Origin: Actinomycetota bacterium
GTDB taxonomy: Bacteria; Actinomycetota; Acidimicrobiia; Spongiisociales; UBA4744
Assembly: GCA_013152275.1 (NCBI GenBank)
Contig: JAADGS010000063.1
Coordinates: 1 to 64,000, forward strand
Direction of reading: 5' to 3'
Length of the DNA: 64,000 nucleotides
A program made the position numbers and the translations under genes. Below, piece by piece: positions 43,829 through 51,708 of the stretch. Numbering within the stretch: the stretch's first letter is position 1; each line of letters opens with the position of its first letter. The notes below the pieces were generated by a model. That model saw nothing but the letters and a program-made list of their open reading frames with translations. It was not told the origin of the DNA and did no database searches.

Positions 43829-44914
43829 ATGCTCATCCCCGACTACGCCGGTGGTTCCCTCGCCAACCTCTCCGCAGAGCTGGAGCTACGACTCACCGGC
43901 GCCACCGCCGCGACGCCGATGCACTCCTCGCTCTCGACACTGATCCCCGAAGCGGGAACCTACGTGATCGTGCTCTTCGACGGGCTCGGCGATCATCAAC
44001 TCGACCATCCTGCGGCCGCCACCCTGCGAGCATCTCGGGTCGACGCCATCGACGCGGTGTTCCCCACGACCACGAGCGTCAACCTCGCATCGCTCGTGAC
44101 GGGCTTCACGCCGGTCCGCCATGGACTCATCGCCCACCAGTTGTTCATGCGCGGCGCGGTCGTCAACACGCTCAAGTGGAAGACCCTTGGCGGAAACCCC
44201 GTGGCATTCGACACGAGGAGCGTGCTACCGAGCCCGAACCTGTGGGAACGTCTCACCATGGCCGGCATCGAGCCGATCACCGTGCAGCCCGGTGCCTTCG
44301 AGTCCAGTCCACTCAGCCGTGCCCTGTATCGCGGATGCCGGTTCGAGCCTGCATGGAGCCACCAGGAACTCATCGACGCAAGCGTGCAACTCGCCGCCGG
44401 TCGGAAACGGCTCATCGTCACCTATGTTCCCAACGTCGACGTTGCGGCACACGTCCACGGGCTCGCATCGGGCGAGTACACGGAGGCGATGCAGGTCGCC
44501 GATGGTGTGTGGAGCAGCATCGCTGCCCGGCTGCCCGCAGACACGGTGATGATCGGAATCGCCGACCATGGCCTCGTCGACTATCCCGAGAGCGCCAAAG
44601 TCCAGCTGCGACGGCCTGAGGGCCTGCAGTACTACGGCGATCCGCGCGGCGTACTCGTGCGTGGCCCGGCACCGTCGGCGGAGGAACTCGCTGCGACGGT
44701 GCCGGCGACATGGGTGCCGATCGAGACACTCCGGGCCTGGTGGGGACACGAACACCCCCATGGCGATCTACGACGCCGCTCCCCCGTGGGAGCGTTGGTC
44801 CCCGATCGTGACCATGTGCTCCTGCCCAGCGGGATGGACAAGCGGATGGTCGGCTACCACGGCGGCTTGGATGAGCGAGAGGTGAAGGTGCCACTGTTGG
44901 TCGCCACAGGCTGA
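43829..44914 (+). CDS. Alkaline phosphatase superfamily protein (nucleotide pyrophosphatase/phosphodiesterase type)
   Basis: A 361-residue metal-dependent phosphodiesterase-like enzyme. The first metal ligand Asp lies in VIVLFDGLGDHQ and the Thr nucleophile in FPTTTSVNLASLVTG, as in type I phosphodiesterase/NPP enzymes. Later ligands are in VPNVDVAAHVHG and GIADHGL, and a last His near the end (GYHGGL). There is no signal peptide. A TACTCT box ends 8 nt before the ATG, so the message may be leaderless. Its substrate cannot be predicted. Confidence 0.8.
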   Translation: MLIPDYAGGSLANLSAELELRLTGATAATPMHSSLSTLIPEAGTYVIVLFDGLGDHQLDHPAAATLRASRVDAIDAVFPTTTSVNLASLVTGFTPVRHGLIAHQLFMRGAVVNTLKWKTLGGNPVAFDTRSVLPSPNLWERLTMAGIEPITVQPGAFESSPLSRALYRGCRFEPAWSHQELIDASVQLAAGRKRLIVTYVPNVDVAAHVHGLASGEYTEAMQVADGVWSSIAARLPADTVMIGIADHGLVDYPESAKVQLRRPEGLQYYGDPRGVLVRGPAPSAEELAATVPATWVPIETLRAWWGHEHPHGDLRRRSPVGALVPDRDHVLLPSGMDKRMVGYHGGLDEREVKVPLLVATG

Positions 44915-45066
44915 GGCACCGGGCAGACCGTTGAGCAATGGGACGTGTTCTCCCCCGCCCCGGCGCGCCCCTGCGGTACCTCCGGCCCGCGGCCCAACGC
45001 CGACCTAAGGTCGCGATACGGAATACCAGGCACCGGAGTAGCGAATAAGGGGAACGAAGCGAGCCT

Positions 45067-45891
45067 GTGTGCTCGAGTCGACATCCCCAACCGGAGATCG
45101 CCATACTGCGCCGCGTGGAACATCCTCCACTTCCCAGAGGAACCGTCGTCCTGCCCGGCACGAACATCGAAGGCGCATGGACGCGCTTCTATCCGTTCGA
45201 GGCGTTGCACCATCTCCATTCGATCTGCAACCCGATGTCCTCAGAGGATCTCGACCGCCTCGTCGATGTTCTCGATCCTCGAGACGGAGACCAGGCGCTC
45301 GACCTCGCATGCGGCCACGGCGAACTCCTCAGACGCCTTTCCCGGCGCGCCGCCATCGGGGGAACCGGGGTGGATCTCTCCCCGTGGGCGCTGCGACGAG
45401 CCACAACACACTCGACGGCGATTGCCTGGTGGCTCGGGGACGCCGCCGAAGTTCCCGAAGTGCCGGACTGGGAGATCGTGACCTGTCTCGGCGCTTCGTG
45501 GATCTGGGATGGCTTCGCCGGTACGGTATCTTCCCTCGCGGCCAGGGCCACATCCGGCGGTCGGATCGCCATTGGAGACCTTCGACTCGCGACGCCACAC
45601 GCTCGCGAAGCTCTCGGCAACGCCCCTGAGGCGGCCTCGCCCACCGAGGACGAACAGCTCGCAACGTTGCGGAGTATCGGACTTCAACCGGTCGAACAGA
45701 TCGTCCCGGACCCGCAAGCATGGAAGACCTACCACGACCTCGTCATCGAGTCTGCCGAGGCCTACGCCGCCAGACATCCCGAGGATCCGGCCGCAGACCA
45801 CAGAGCCATGGCCCGAGCGTGGATGCACAACGACTACGAGCGTCTACGTGCCCACCTCGCCTGGACCGTGTGGGTGGCGCGCACGCCGTGA
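45067..45891 (+). CDS. Class I SAM-dependent methyltransferase
   Basis: A 274-residue protein or shorter. The SAM-binding motif I is LDLACGHGELLRRL, followed by GTGVDLSPWALRRA and a post-I Trp-rich region. The C-terminal part (DPQAWKTYHDLVIESAEAY) resembles methyltransferases that act on small molecules. The start is uncertain: GTG 45067 is used here, but GTG 45115 is equally possible. It ends only one base before the convergent FTR1 gene ends, so no terminator fits between them. Confidence 0.7.
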   Translation: MCSSRHPQPEIAILRRVEHPPLPRGTVVLPGTNIEGAWTRFYPFEALHHLHSICNPMSSEDLDRLVDVLDPRDGDQALDLACGHGELLRRLSRRAAIGGTGVDLSPWALRRATTHSTAIAWWLGDAAEVPEVPDWEIVTCLGASWIWDGFAGTVSSLAARATSGGRIAIGDLRLATPHAREALGNAPEAASPTEDEQLATLRSIGLQPVEQIVPDPQAWKTYHDLVIESAEAYAARHPEDPAADHRAMARAWMHNDYERLRAHLAWTVWVARTP

Positions 45892-45892
45892 G

Positions 45893-46717
45893 TCATACCG
45901 CCGGCGCAGGCACAGGACGGCGGCCCGTCATCTTCAAGAAAGCGACGAGCACCGGGATCAGGTATGCCCAGTAGCCGCCGAGCGTCAGTAAAGACGGGTT
46001 GTACGAGATGCCGAAAAGTGCCTTGGCGAAGCTGCCGAACAGGCTCGTGGAAGGGTCGAGAAACCCGAGCGTCCACACGTGCTCGACGACCACCGGCAGA
46101 AAGCCGGCCTCCTGAAACTCGTGGATCCCCTTGCCGATCAGACCGGCGGCCACGACGACGATCAGAGTCCCCGTAATCCGGAAGAAGAGGCGCAGATCGA
46201 TCCGGCGGCCTCCTCGATACACGAGATATCCGATGCCGACCGCAACGATCAGACCGAACAACCCGCCGACGAATTGAACACCCTGAGCCTCGACTCCCAC
46301 CGCAACCGAAATCATGAACAGTGCCGATTCAAGCCCCTCTCGCAGCACCGCCACGAACGCAACCGCCGCGAGGCCAAGCATGCCGCCGGAGGCGAGAACG
46401 GACCCGGCTTCGTTCTCGAGGTGCGCCTTGAGTAGATGCGCCCTGCTCCCCATCCAGAAGATCATCCATGTCAGCAGTCCTACTGCGGCGAGTGCCACAG
46501 CCCCTTCCGCAATCTGTTCCGCACGACCTTCGAGCGATCCGATCGTCCGGAAGATCACTGCACCCGCGACCAGTGACACACCCGCTGCGGCAGCGGTCCC
46601 GGACCAAACCCAACGCACCCCCCGGTATTGCTTCGACCGCACGAGATAGGCAAGCAGGATCGCGACGATCAGGGCTGCTTCGACTCCTTCACGGAGCATC
46701 ACCAGGAATCCGGCCAT
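45893..46717 (-). CDS. FTR1/EfeU-family iron permease
   Basis: A 274-residue inner membrane permease with seven transmembrane helices. Two RExxE iron-binding motifs are visible, MLREGVEAALIV near residue 8 and VLREGLESALFM in the fourth helix. The E. coli EfeU family imports ferrous iron or ferric iron after oxidation; no EfeO or EfeB partner is adjacent here. The gene has its own promoter with a striking palindrome (46750-46778). C-type cytochrome, hydrogenase and Fe-S enzymes nearby would all raise the need for iron. Confidence 0.9.
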   Translation of the reverse strand: MAGFLVMLREGVEAALIVAILLAYLVRSKQYRGVRWVWSGTAAAAGVSLVAGAVIFRTIGSLEGRAEQIAEGAVALAAVGLLTWMIFWMGSRAHLLKAHLENEAGSVLASGGMLGLAAVAFVAVLREGLESALFMISVAVGVEAQGVQFVGGLFGLIVAVGIGYLVYRGGRRIDLRLFFRITGTLIVVVAAGLIGKGIHEFQEAGFLPVVVEHVWTLGFLDPSTSLFGSFAKALFGISYNPSLLTLGGYWAYLIPVLVAFLKMTGRRPVPAPAV

Positions 46718-46749
46718 AGGACGACGCCTCCATCGCTGAAAGCATCAGC

Positions 46750-46778
46750 CTATTAGCACTACGCGCGTAGTGCGAACC
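46750..46778 (-). promoter_or_regulatory. Iron permease promoter with perfect 18-bp palindrome in the spacer
   Basis: On the minus strand TAATAG (46750-46755) is a -10 box. The perfect palindrome GCACTACGCGCGTAGTGC (46756-46773) fills the spacer, and GGTTCG (46773-46778) is in the -35 position. A dimeric repressor bound there would block RNA polymerase. The sequence does not resemble the Fur or DtxR/IdeR boxes I know. Confidence 0.65.
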
Positions 46779-46850
46779 ATATGATCGCGCTCACGCCCTC
46801 ATCGGGTTCGAGGTCGCGGGAACACCCCACCGCCTCGCCGGCACTCGGCA

Positions 46851-46868
46851 CTTCCCCCTGAGGGGAAG
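46851..46868 (-). terminator. Stem-loop after the monoheme cytochrome gene
   Basis: CTTCCCC pairs with GGGGAAG around CTGA, 17 nt past the stop codon. A second, slightly shorter copy (47366-47379) lies in the duplicated block inside the neighbouring gene. Confidence 0.6.
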
Positions 46869-47630
46869 ACAAACCCTGGCGCTCTCAGCCGTTCTGGACG
46901 GATCGGATGTAGTCCAGGACCGCCCGGATCTCCTCATCGGAGAACGCCGGCATGGCCGTGCCCGCCACACCGTTCTCGATGGCTCCAAGTAGTTCTGCGT
47001 CGGGATCACCGGCCGCAGGCGAGTTCGCATCGAGAGCCTTACCGACACCACCCTCCAGATTCGCGCCATGACAGGCGGCACACTTCGCCGTGTAGATCGC
47101 CTTGCCATCGACGCCGCTCGAAGGCGCCGTCGTGGCGGTCGACCCGCCGCTCGAACACGCTGCTACCAGCAGCGCCAACACTGCAATGACAATGACCATG
47201 CGTCTCATGGATTCCTCCCCTTGGCAGGTCGAAACCTATCACGCAACACGGGTTTGTGGGGCCAACACCGCCTCAGGTCCTTGCTTCCTCCAACGCAGAT
47301 CGGGAGAAACCGAGTCGGATCGAAGACATCCCCATCACTTCGGCTCGTTCCTCGCCGAGCCCACATCCCCCTGAGGGGAAGACAAACCCTGGCGCTCTCA
47401 GCCGTTCTGGACGGATCGGATGTAGTCCAGGACCGCCCGGATCTCCTCATCGGAGAGCCGCTCCACGCCGGCATGGCCGTGCCCGCCACACCGTTCTCGA
47501 TCGTCCCGAGTAGTTCCTCGTCGGGATCACCGGCCGCAGGCGAGTTCGCATCGAGAGCCTTACCGACACCACCCTCCAGATTCGCGCCATGACAGGCAGC
47601 ACACTTCGCCGTGTAGATCGCCTTGCCATC
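46853..47630. repeat. Tandem duplication of about 260 bp in the cytochrome c genes
   Basis: The block 46853-47109 is repeated at 47366-47630 with very few differences apart from an 8-nt insertion (GGAGCGGC, minus strand) in the second block. Each copy carries a terminator hairpin, the 3' end of a cytochrome domain and the heme motif KCAACHGANLEGG. Spacing is 513 bp before the insertion and 521 after it. The near identity points to a recent event. Confidence 0.9.
46885..47208 (-). CDS. Monoheme cytochrome c lipoprotein
   Basis: A 107-residue small cytochrome. The lipoprotein signal ends in the lipobox LVAAC at about residue 18. The heme motif CAACH is near residue 43 and the axial Met lies in GTAMPAFSDEE. 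The C-terminal helix RAVLDYIRSVQNG is complete. The whole cytochrome domain is almost identical to the second domain of the preceding gene, so it looks like a duplicated domain that gained its own signal peptide. It is the last gene of the bc complex operon and its ATG overlaps the upstream stop. It should shuttle electrons on the outer face of the membrane. Confidence 0.88.
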   Translation of the reverse strand: MRRMVIVIAVLALLVAACSSGGSTATTAPSSGVDGKAIYTAKCAACHGANLEGGVGKALDANSPAAGDPDAELLGAIENGVAGTAMPAFSDEEIRAVLDYIRSVQNG

Positions 47631-48134
47631 CGGTCCGGCTGCTCCAACGGTGGTCGTGGTACCGCCTCCGGTGGCGGACGGTGCCGCCAGTGGCTCCCGC
47701 CAGTTCGGACGATCGGGTGCGCCCTTTTCCAGCGAGCGCAGGTAGGAGGACAAGGCATTGATCTGTTCGAGGGTGAACGGACCGTTGAAGTCCTGCAGGT
47801 AGGCACTCATCTGCGTCCCCGGAATACCGACCGAGACGAGCGAGCGAATCTGCTCGTCTGACACCGAGCCGAGAAACTGCTTCGAATTGAGTGCAGGACC
47901 GATCCCCCCGGTGGCGTTCTGGCCATGGCAGGCAGCGCAGTTCTGCACGAAGAGTTCATCACCGGTGGCAATCAGATTGGCGACATGCTGCGCTTTTGCC
48001 TCCGCGCGCCTGTTCGGTTCGACCAGCCTGTAGGCGACAAACGCCAGCACGAGGAGCACCAGCAGACCGACACCCCACAGCATCCACCTGTTCGTAGATT
48101 CATCCATCTTCGGATCTGGTGGTCGTTCAGGCAC
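47205..48134 (-). CDS. Membrane-anchored diheme cytochrome c of the bc complex, C terminus frameshifted
   Basis: A 309-residue frame. One N-terminal transmembrane anchor (WMLWGVGLLVLLVLAFVAY) is followed by two cytochrome domains with CAACH motifs (NCAACHGQNATGG and KCAACHGANLEGG) and their Met ligands. After GTAMPAW an 8-nt insertion relative to the duplicated copy changes the frame, so the expected ending SDEEIRAVLDYIRSV is replaced by about 80 unrelated residues. The ancestral stop would be at 47398. The start is GTG 48134, with GGGGGGACAG upstream and an 8-nt overlap with the Rieske gene. It may still bind both hemes; it could also be decaying, or contain an assembly error. Confidence 0.75.
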   Translation of the reverse strand: MPERPPDPKMDESTNRWMLWGVGLLVLLVLAFVAYRLVEPNRRAEAKAQHVANLIATGDELFVQNCAACHGQNATGGIGPALNSKQFLGSVSDEQIRSLVSVGIPGTQMSAYLQDFNGPFTLEQINALSSYLRSLEKGAPDRPNWREPLAAPSATGGGTTTTVGAAGPDGKAIYTAKCAACHGANLEGGVGKALDANSPAAGDPDEELLGTIENGVAGTAMPAWSGSPMRRSGRSWTTSDPSRTAESARVCLPLRGMWARRGTSRSDGDVFDPTRFLPICVGGSKDLRRCWPHKPVLRDRFRPAKGRNP

Positions 48135-48630
48135 TTTCTGTCCCCCCGCAGTTTGGGCCACGCAGCGGTTCATCGATCGTCTCGGGGCCGCGTGGAGGCC
48201 CGAGAGTCACCAAACCCGTGTCCACTTGAACGATGCCGTCGACGATCTCCACCGCGTAGCGATCCATGCCTCGGGGAGCAGGGCCCTCCCGCCACTCTCC
48301 AAGTCGGTTGAACTTCGAGCCATGGCATGGGCACTCGAACTCGCCAGACGAATCGCACCACGGCACCCGGCATCCCAGGTGTGGACATTTCCACGAGAGT
48401 GCCACGGTCTCGCCCTCGATTTCGGCCACATACCCACGAATGGCCGGCAACTCGGCGACATCCACGGTCGGGACGTCGGCGACGGGGCCTGCTTTCACCA
48501 TTCCCCCGAAACCGGAGGTCTCGCCCGGCTTGAACATGTCCCAGCTTGTCCAGGCACCGGCAACACCAACGAGACCGAAACCCCATTTCCAGCCTCTGGC
48601 CAGCAGCTCTCTTCGGTTGATCTTGCTCAT
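48127..48630 (-). CDS. Rieske [2Fe-2S] protein of a cytochrome bc complex
   Basis: A 167-residue Rieske subunit. The cluster ligands lie in CPHLGCRVPW and CPCHGSKF. The N terminus NRRELLARGWKW is twin-arginine-like and precedes one membrane helix, which suggests Tat insertion, as for many Rieske proteins. ATG 48630 overlaps the stop of the subunit IV gene. It takes one electron from quinol at the outer site and passes it to the cytochromes encoded downstream. Confidence 0.94.
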   Translation of the reverse strand: MSKINRRELLARGWKWGFGLVGVAGAWTSWDMFKPGETSGFGGMVKAGPVADVPTVDVAELPAIRGYVAEIEGETVALSWKCPHLGCRVPWCDSSGEFECPCHGSKFNRLGEWREGPAPRGMDRYAVEIVDGIVQVDTGLVTLGPPRGPETIDEPLRGPNCGGTESA

Positions 48631-49148
48631 AGCTCTCCGTACCAATCCTTCCACGGCCAGACCCAACCCCAGTCGGGACCTCTGAACATGAACCCGATCA
48701 GCGTGAGCAGGATCCAGACGACCATGAAGATCGTGAACGTGGCGACGGCCACCTTACGGAATCTTGGCTGAAGGTGAGGGTTCCGGTCGATGTACGGCAA
48801 CGCGGCCAAGCCGAGCACGATCGCGCCCGGCAAGAGGACTCCCGCCACCAGCGGATGGAAATGCGACAGGAGTTCCTGCAAGGCTGCAAAGTACCAAGGG
48901 GCCTTCTCGGGGTTCGGGGTCAAGTTCGGATTGGCGATCTCCCGCAGCGGAGCATTGAACACGACCGCAAGAAGCACGACGACTGCAACGACGACCAGAG
49001 CCGTCACGGCATGACGCACGAGCAGATGTGGCCACACCATCACCGGATCCTCCTCCGACAACACCTTCCGCTTCCCACCGGGCGGGATGCCGGGTACCAC
49101 GCCAAGGACACGATGCCCCTTGATCACCTTCGGTTCCTGGTCGTCCAT
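48627..49148 (-). CDS. Cytochrome b C-terminal subunit (subunit IV-like)
   Basis: A 173-residue protein with three transmembrane helices, equivalent to subunit IV of b6f complexes. The quinol-site motif reads KAPWYFAALQELL, so the Glu of the classical PEWY is not in its usual place; this APWY form is seen in some menaquinol-oxidising complexes. A soluble N-terminal extension of about 40 residues is present. ATG 49148 follows GGAGGTG, 2 nt after the cytochrome b gene. Confidence 0.9.
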   Translation of the reverse strand: MDDQEPKVIKGHRVLGVVPGIPPGGKRKVLSEEDPVMVWPHLLVRHAVTALVVVAVVVLLAVVFNAPLREIANPNLTPNPEKAPWYFAALQELLSHFHPLVAGVLLPGAIVLGLAALPYIDRNPHLQPRFRKVAVATFTIFMVVWILLTLIGFMFRGPDWGWVWPWKDWYGEL

Positions 49149-49150
49149 GG

Positions 49151-49909
49151 TCACCTCCCCACCGCTGCGACGTCCTCTTCGGCACGCTCCTCGTCGGTCG
49201 ACTGCGTCAACATCGAGTCCTTCCTCCAACGCCAGAGATGGAACGTCACCACGATCACCAGCACCGTCGGCAGCACGGCGACATGCAGCACGTAGAAGCG
49301 GAGCAGGGTGGAAGAGCCGACTTCGGAACCGCCCAACAGGATCTTCTCGATGAGGCCTCCCAGCACCGGCACGAAACCTGCCATCGAGCTTCCGACCGTC
49401 ACCGCCCAATACGCCAACTGATCCCAGGGAAGCAGATAGCCCGTGAACGAGAGCAGCAATGTGATGACGAGCAGGACGACTCCGATGACCCAGTTGAACT
49501 CCTTCGGCTTCTTGTACGCACCGCGATAGAACACCCGGGCCATGTGGATTGCCACGATGAGCACCATCAGGTGGGCAGACCAGCGGTGAACGTTACGCAC
49601 GTATTGCCCGAACGGAATACTCGTCTGGATGCGCAGAATATCGAGGTACGCCGACGCCGGAGACGGCACATAGAAGAACATCAGATAGATGCCCGACAGC
49701 ACGAGTGAGCCGAAGAGGACCAGAGCTGCAACACCCAGATACCACGAGTAGCGGAAGCCGATCTCCTTCCTCCTCATCTTCACGGGGTAGATGTGCAACA
49801 AGAAGCTCGCCCAGTGGCCGGCGGCACGGTCGCGCTCCGTCACGCGGTCGGGAGTCCTCCAGATGGAGCGCCCGATCGTGGACTCTCTCACTTGTTTCAT
49901 CAGATTCAT
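49151..49909 (-). CDS. Cytochrome b6-like subunit
   Basis: A 252-residue diheme cytochrome b with four transmembrane helices. The heme ligands are in VHRWSAHLMVLIVAIHMARV (13 residues between paired His) and in LHVAVLPTVLVIVVTFHLW (14 residues between), the second spacing being typical of b6-type rather than mitochondrial cytochrome b. A Cys at the b6 covalent-heme position is not visible. ATG 49909 overlaps the stop of the oxidoreductase gene in ATGA. Confidence 0.93.
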   Translation of the reverse strand: MNLMKQVRESTIGRSIWRTPDRVTERDRAAGHWASFLLHIYPVKMRRKEIGFRYSWYLGVAALVLFGSLVLSGIYLMFFYVPSPASAYLDILRIQTSIPFGQYVRNVHRWSAHLMVLIVAIHMARVFYRGAYKKPKEFNWVIGVVLLVITLLLSFTGYLLPWDQLAYWAVTVGSSMAGFVPVLGGLIEKILLGGSEVGSSTLLRFYVLHVAVLPTVLVIVVTFHLWRWRKDSMLTQSTDEERAEEDVAAVGR

Positions 49910-51708
49910 ACTTGCACTCCCACTTTTGGCACCCCCACTCCCGTCCACAATCCCATGGACAGGGCGTCCGTCGGGCACCGCTCGATACAAAGCGCGCACC
50001 GAATGCATGCACGCTCGTCGAACATCAGCGCCGTCGACCCTGCCGGACCGGCCCCAACCTCCTCTGCCGGAACGAGCGAGATCACATCGATCGGACACAC
50101 GTCGGCGCACAGCGCGCACAGCACGCACTCACTGGCGTCGAGGAGGATGTTGGCAAAACAGCGTAGGCATCGTTTGGCCTCACACCGAGCCATCTCCTCG
50201 GTGAACCCTGTCTCGACCTCCGTCAGGCCGATGCGACGATCGGTCGGAGTCGTGGGGACATCGATGCGCCCGATACGGTCGTAGATGTCATCGAGACGGT
50301 GAAACTGCTCCAGCCGGACCATCTGGCCTCTCTGTTGCTCCTGGATCTCGCCACCGAACGCCTTGTGGATCTGCGCCGCGGCGATCCGACCGTCGGCGAT
50401 ACCGAGGATCAGTGTTCGGGGCCCTTTTGCGGCGTCGCCACCGGCCCACACCATGGGTATCGACGTCTCGAGGGTGTCGGGATCGATCTGGATCGTCCTG
50501 CGGGGGGAGACCTGCGGACCGTCGGCGCCGAGCGCCTCGACATCGACCGACTGACCGATGGCCAGGATGATCGTGTCCGCCTCGTGCAGTTGAACATCAT
50601 CGTGGTCGAACTTTGGCGCGAATCTCCCGTTCTCGTCGAACACCGACAGCACACCAATCGTTTCGAGTCCGGTAACGCGGCCACGAGTGTCCGTCAGGAT
50701 GCGAGCGGGCCCGCGACGGTGCACGAACGCGATGTTCTCATTCACGGCCTCTTCGAGCTCGAACTCCGAGGCAGGCAACTCCTCGACCGATTCGAGCGAG
50801 ATGACCTTCACGTGTGTCGCTCCGGCTCGAGCCGCGGTGCGGGCAACGTCGAGAGCTTCGGTGATAGCGGCCGTCTCTTCCACCTGTTCGAACCGGCTTT
50901 CCAGAGCCTTGGTCTCGTAGGCGTCGCGCCGCAACGCAGTCCGTGCGGCATCCATCGCCACGTCGCCGCCGCCGATGACGATCACCTTCTCGCCGATGTC
51001 CACCTCAAAACCTTGATTGGCGTTGAGGAGGAACTCGACGGCCTTCAAGACGCCATCTGCGTCGCCTCCGGGGATGTCGAGACCGCGTCCCAAGAACGCG
51101 CCGAACGACAAGAAGACGGCGTCGTGACGCTCTCGTAGTTGATCCAGCGTGACATCGGCACCGAGTCTCGTATTCAGCTGCACCTCGACACCCATGTCGA
51201 CGATTGCACGGATCTCCGCCGCGAGCAGGCTTCGATCGAGGCGATATTCGGGAATGCCGAGAACCATCATCCCGCCGAGAACTCCCGTCGCTTCATACAC
51301 CGTCACCTTGTAGCCGAGACGTCGCAGGTCGTGCGCCGCCGACAGCCCTGTCGGCCCACCACCTACGATCCCCACGCTGTAGGGGAGATCGACGAGTGGT
51401 GCTCCAGCCACTTCCTTGTACATGTCGCTGCCTGCTTCGACCCCGTACCTCTCGGTGACGAACCTCTTCAACGCCCGAATGGCGATCGGCCGGTCGATCT
51501 CCCCCCGGCGACACTCGTCTTCGCATGGTGCAGCGCACACACGACCGCAGACCGAGGCAAATGGGTTCGGCAACCGGGCGGTCAAATAGGCGAACTCGTC
51601 CTCACCGTCCGCGATGGCGGCCACGTATGCGCCTGCGTTCGTGTGAACGGGGCATGCGGCCAGACACGGGATGTTCTCGTCGTAGAACTGGAGGGGCCCG
51701 ATCGTCAT
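49906..51708 (-). CDS. GltD-like FAD/Fe-S oxidoreductase with C-terminal ferredoxin domain
   Basis: A 600-residue flavoprotein of the glutamate synthase small-subunit type. The N-terminal Fe-S region has CLAACPVHTNAG and CGRVCAAPCEDEC. The FAD fold is GIVGGGPTGLSAA (residues 113-125) and the NAD(P)H fold VIVIGGGDVAMDAA (242-255). Two [4Fe-4S] motifs near the C terminus, CVLCALCADVCP (528) and CIRCALCIERCP (568), add a ferredoxin domain. It sits inside the bc operon, with 4-nt overlaps on both sides, and has no glutamate synthase large subunit nearby. It most likely passes electrons between NAD(P)H or ferredoxin and the quinone/bc complex, but direction and partner are unknown. Confidence 0.85.
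   Translation of the reverse strand: MTIGPLQFYDENIPCLAACPVHTNAGAYVAAIADGEDEFAYLTARLPNPFASVCGRVCAAPCEDECRRGEIDRPIAIRALKRFVTERYGVEAGSDMYKEVAGAPLVDLPYSVGIVGGGPTGLSAAHDLRRLGYKVTVYEATGVLGGMMVLGIPEYRLDRSLLAAEIRAIVDMGVEVQLNTRLGADVTLDQLRERHDAVFLSFGAFLGRGLDIPGGDADGVLKAVEFLLNANQGFEVDIGEKVIVIGGGDVAMDAARTALRRDAYETKALESRFEQVEETAAITEALDVARTAARAGATHVKVISLESVEELPASEFELEEAVNENIAFVHRRGPARILTDTRGRVTGLETIGVLSVFDENGRFAPKFDHDDVQLHEADTIILAIGQSVDVEALGADGPQVSPRRTIQIDPDTLETSIPMVWAGGDAAKGPRTLILGIADGRIAAAQIHKAFGGEIQEQQRGQMVRLEQFHRLDDIYDRIGRIDVPTTPTDRRIGLTEVETGFTEEMARCEAKRCLRCFANILLDASECVLCALCADVCPIDVISLVPAEEVGAGPAGSTALMFDERACIRCALCIERCPTDALSMGLWTGVGVPKVGVQV

Noticed and set aside
49906-51708. Glutamate synthase small subunit (gltD)
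   Set aside because: It has an added C-terminal two-cluster ferredoxin domain, no gltB is nearby, and it is locked into the bc operon by overlaps at both ends.
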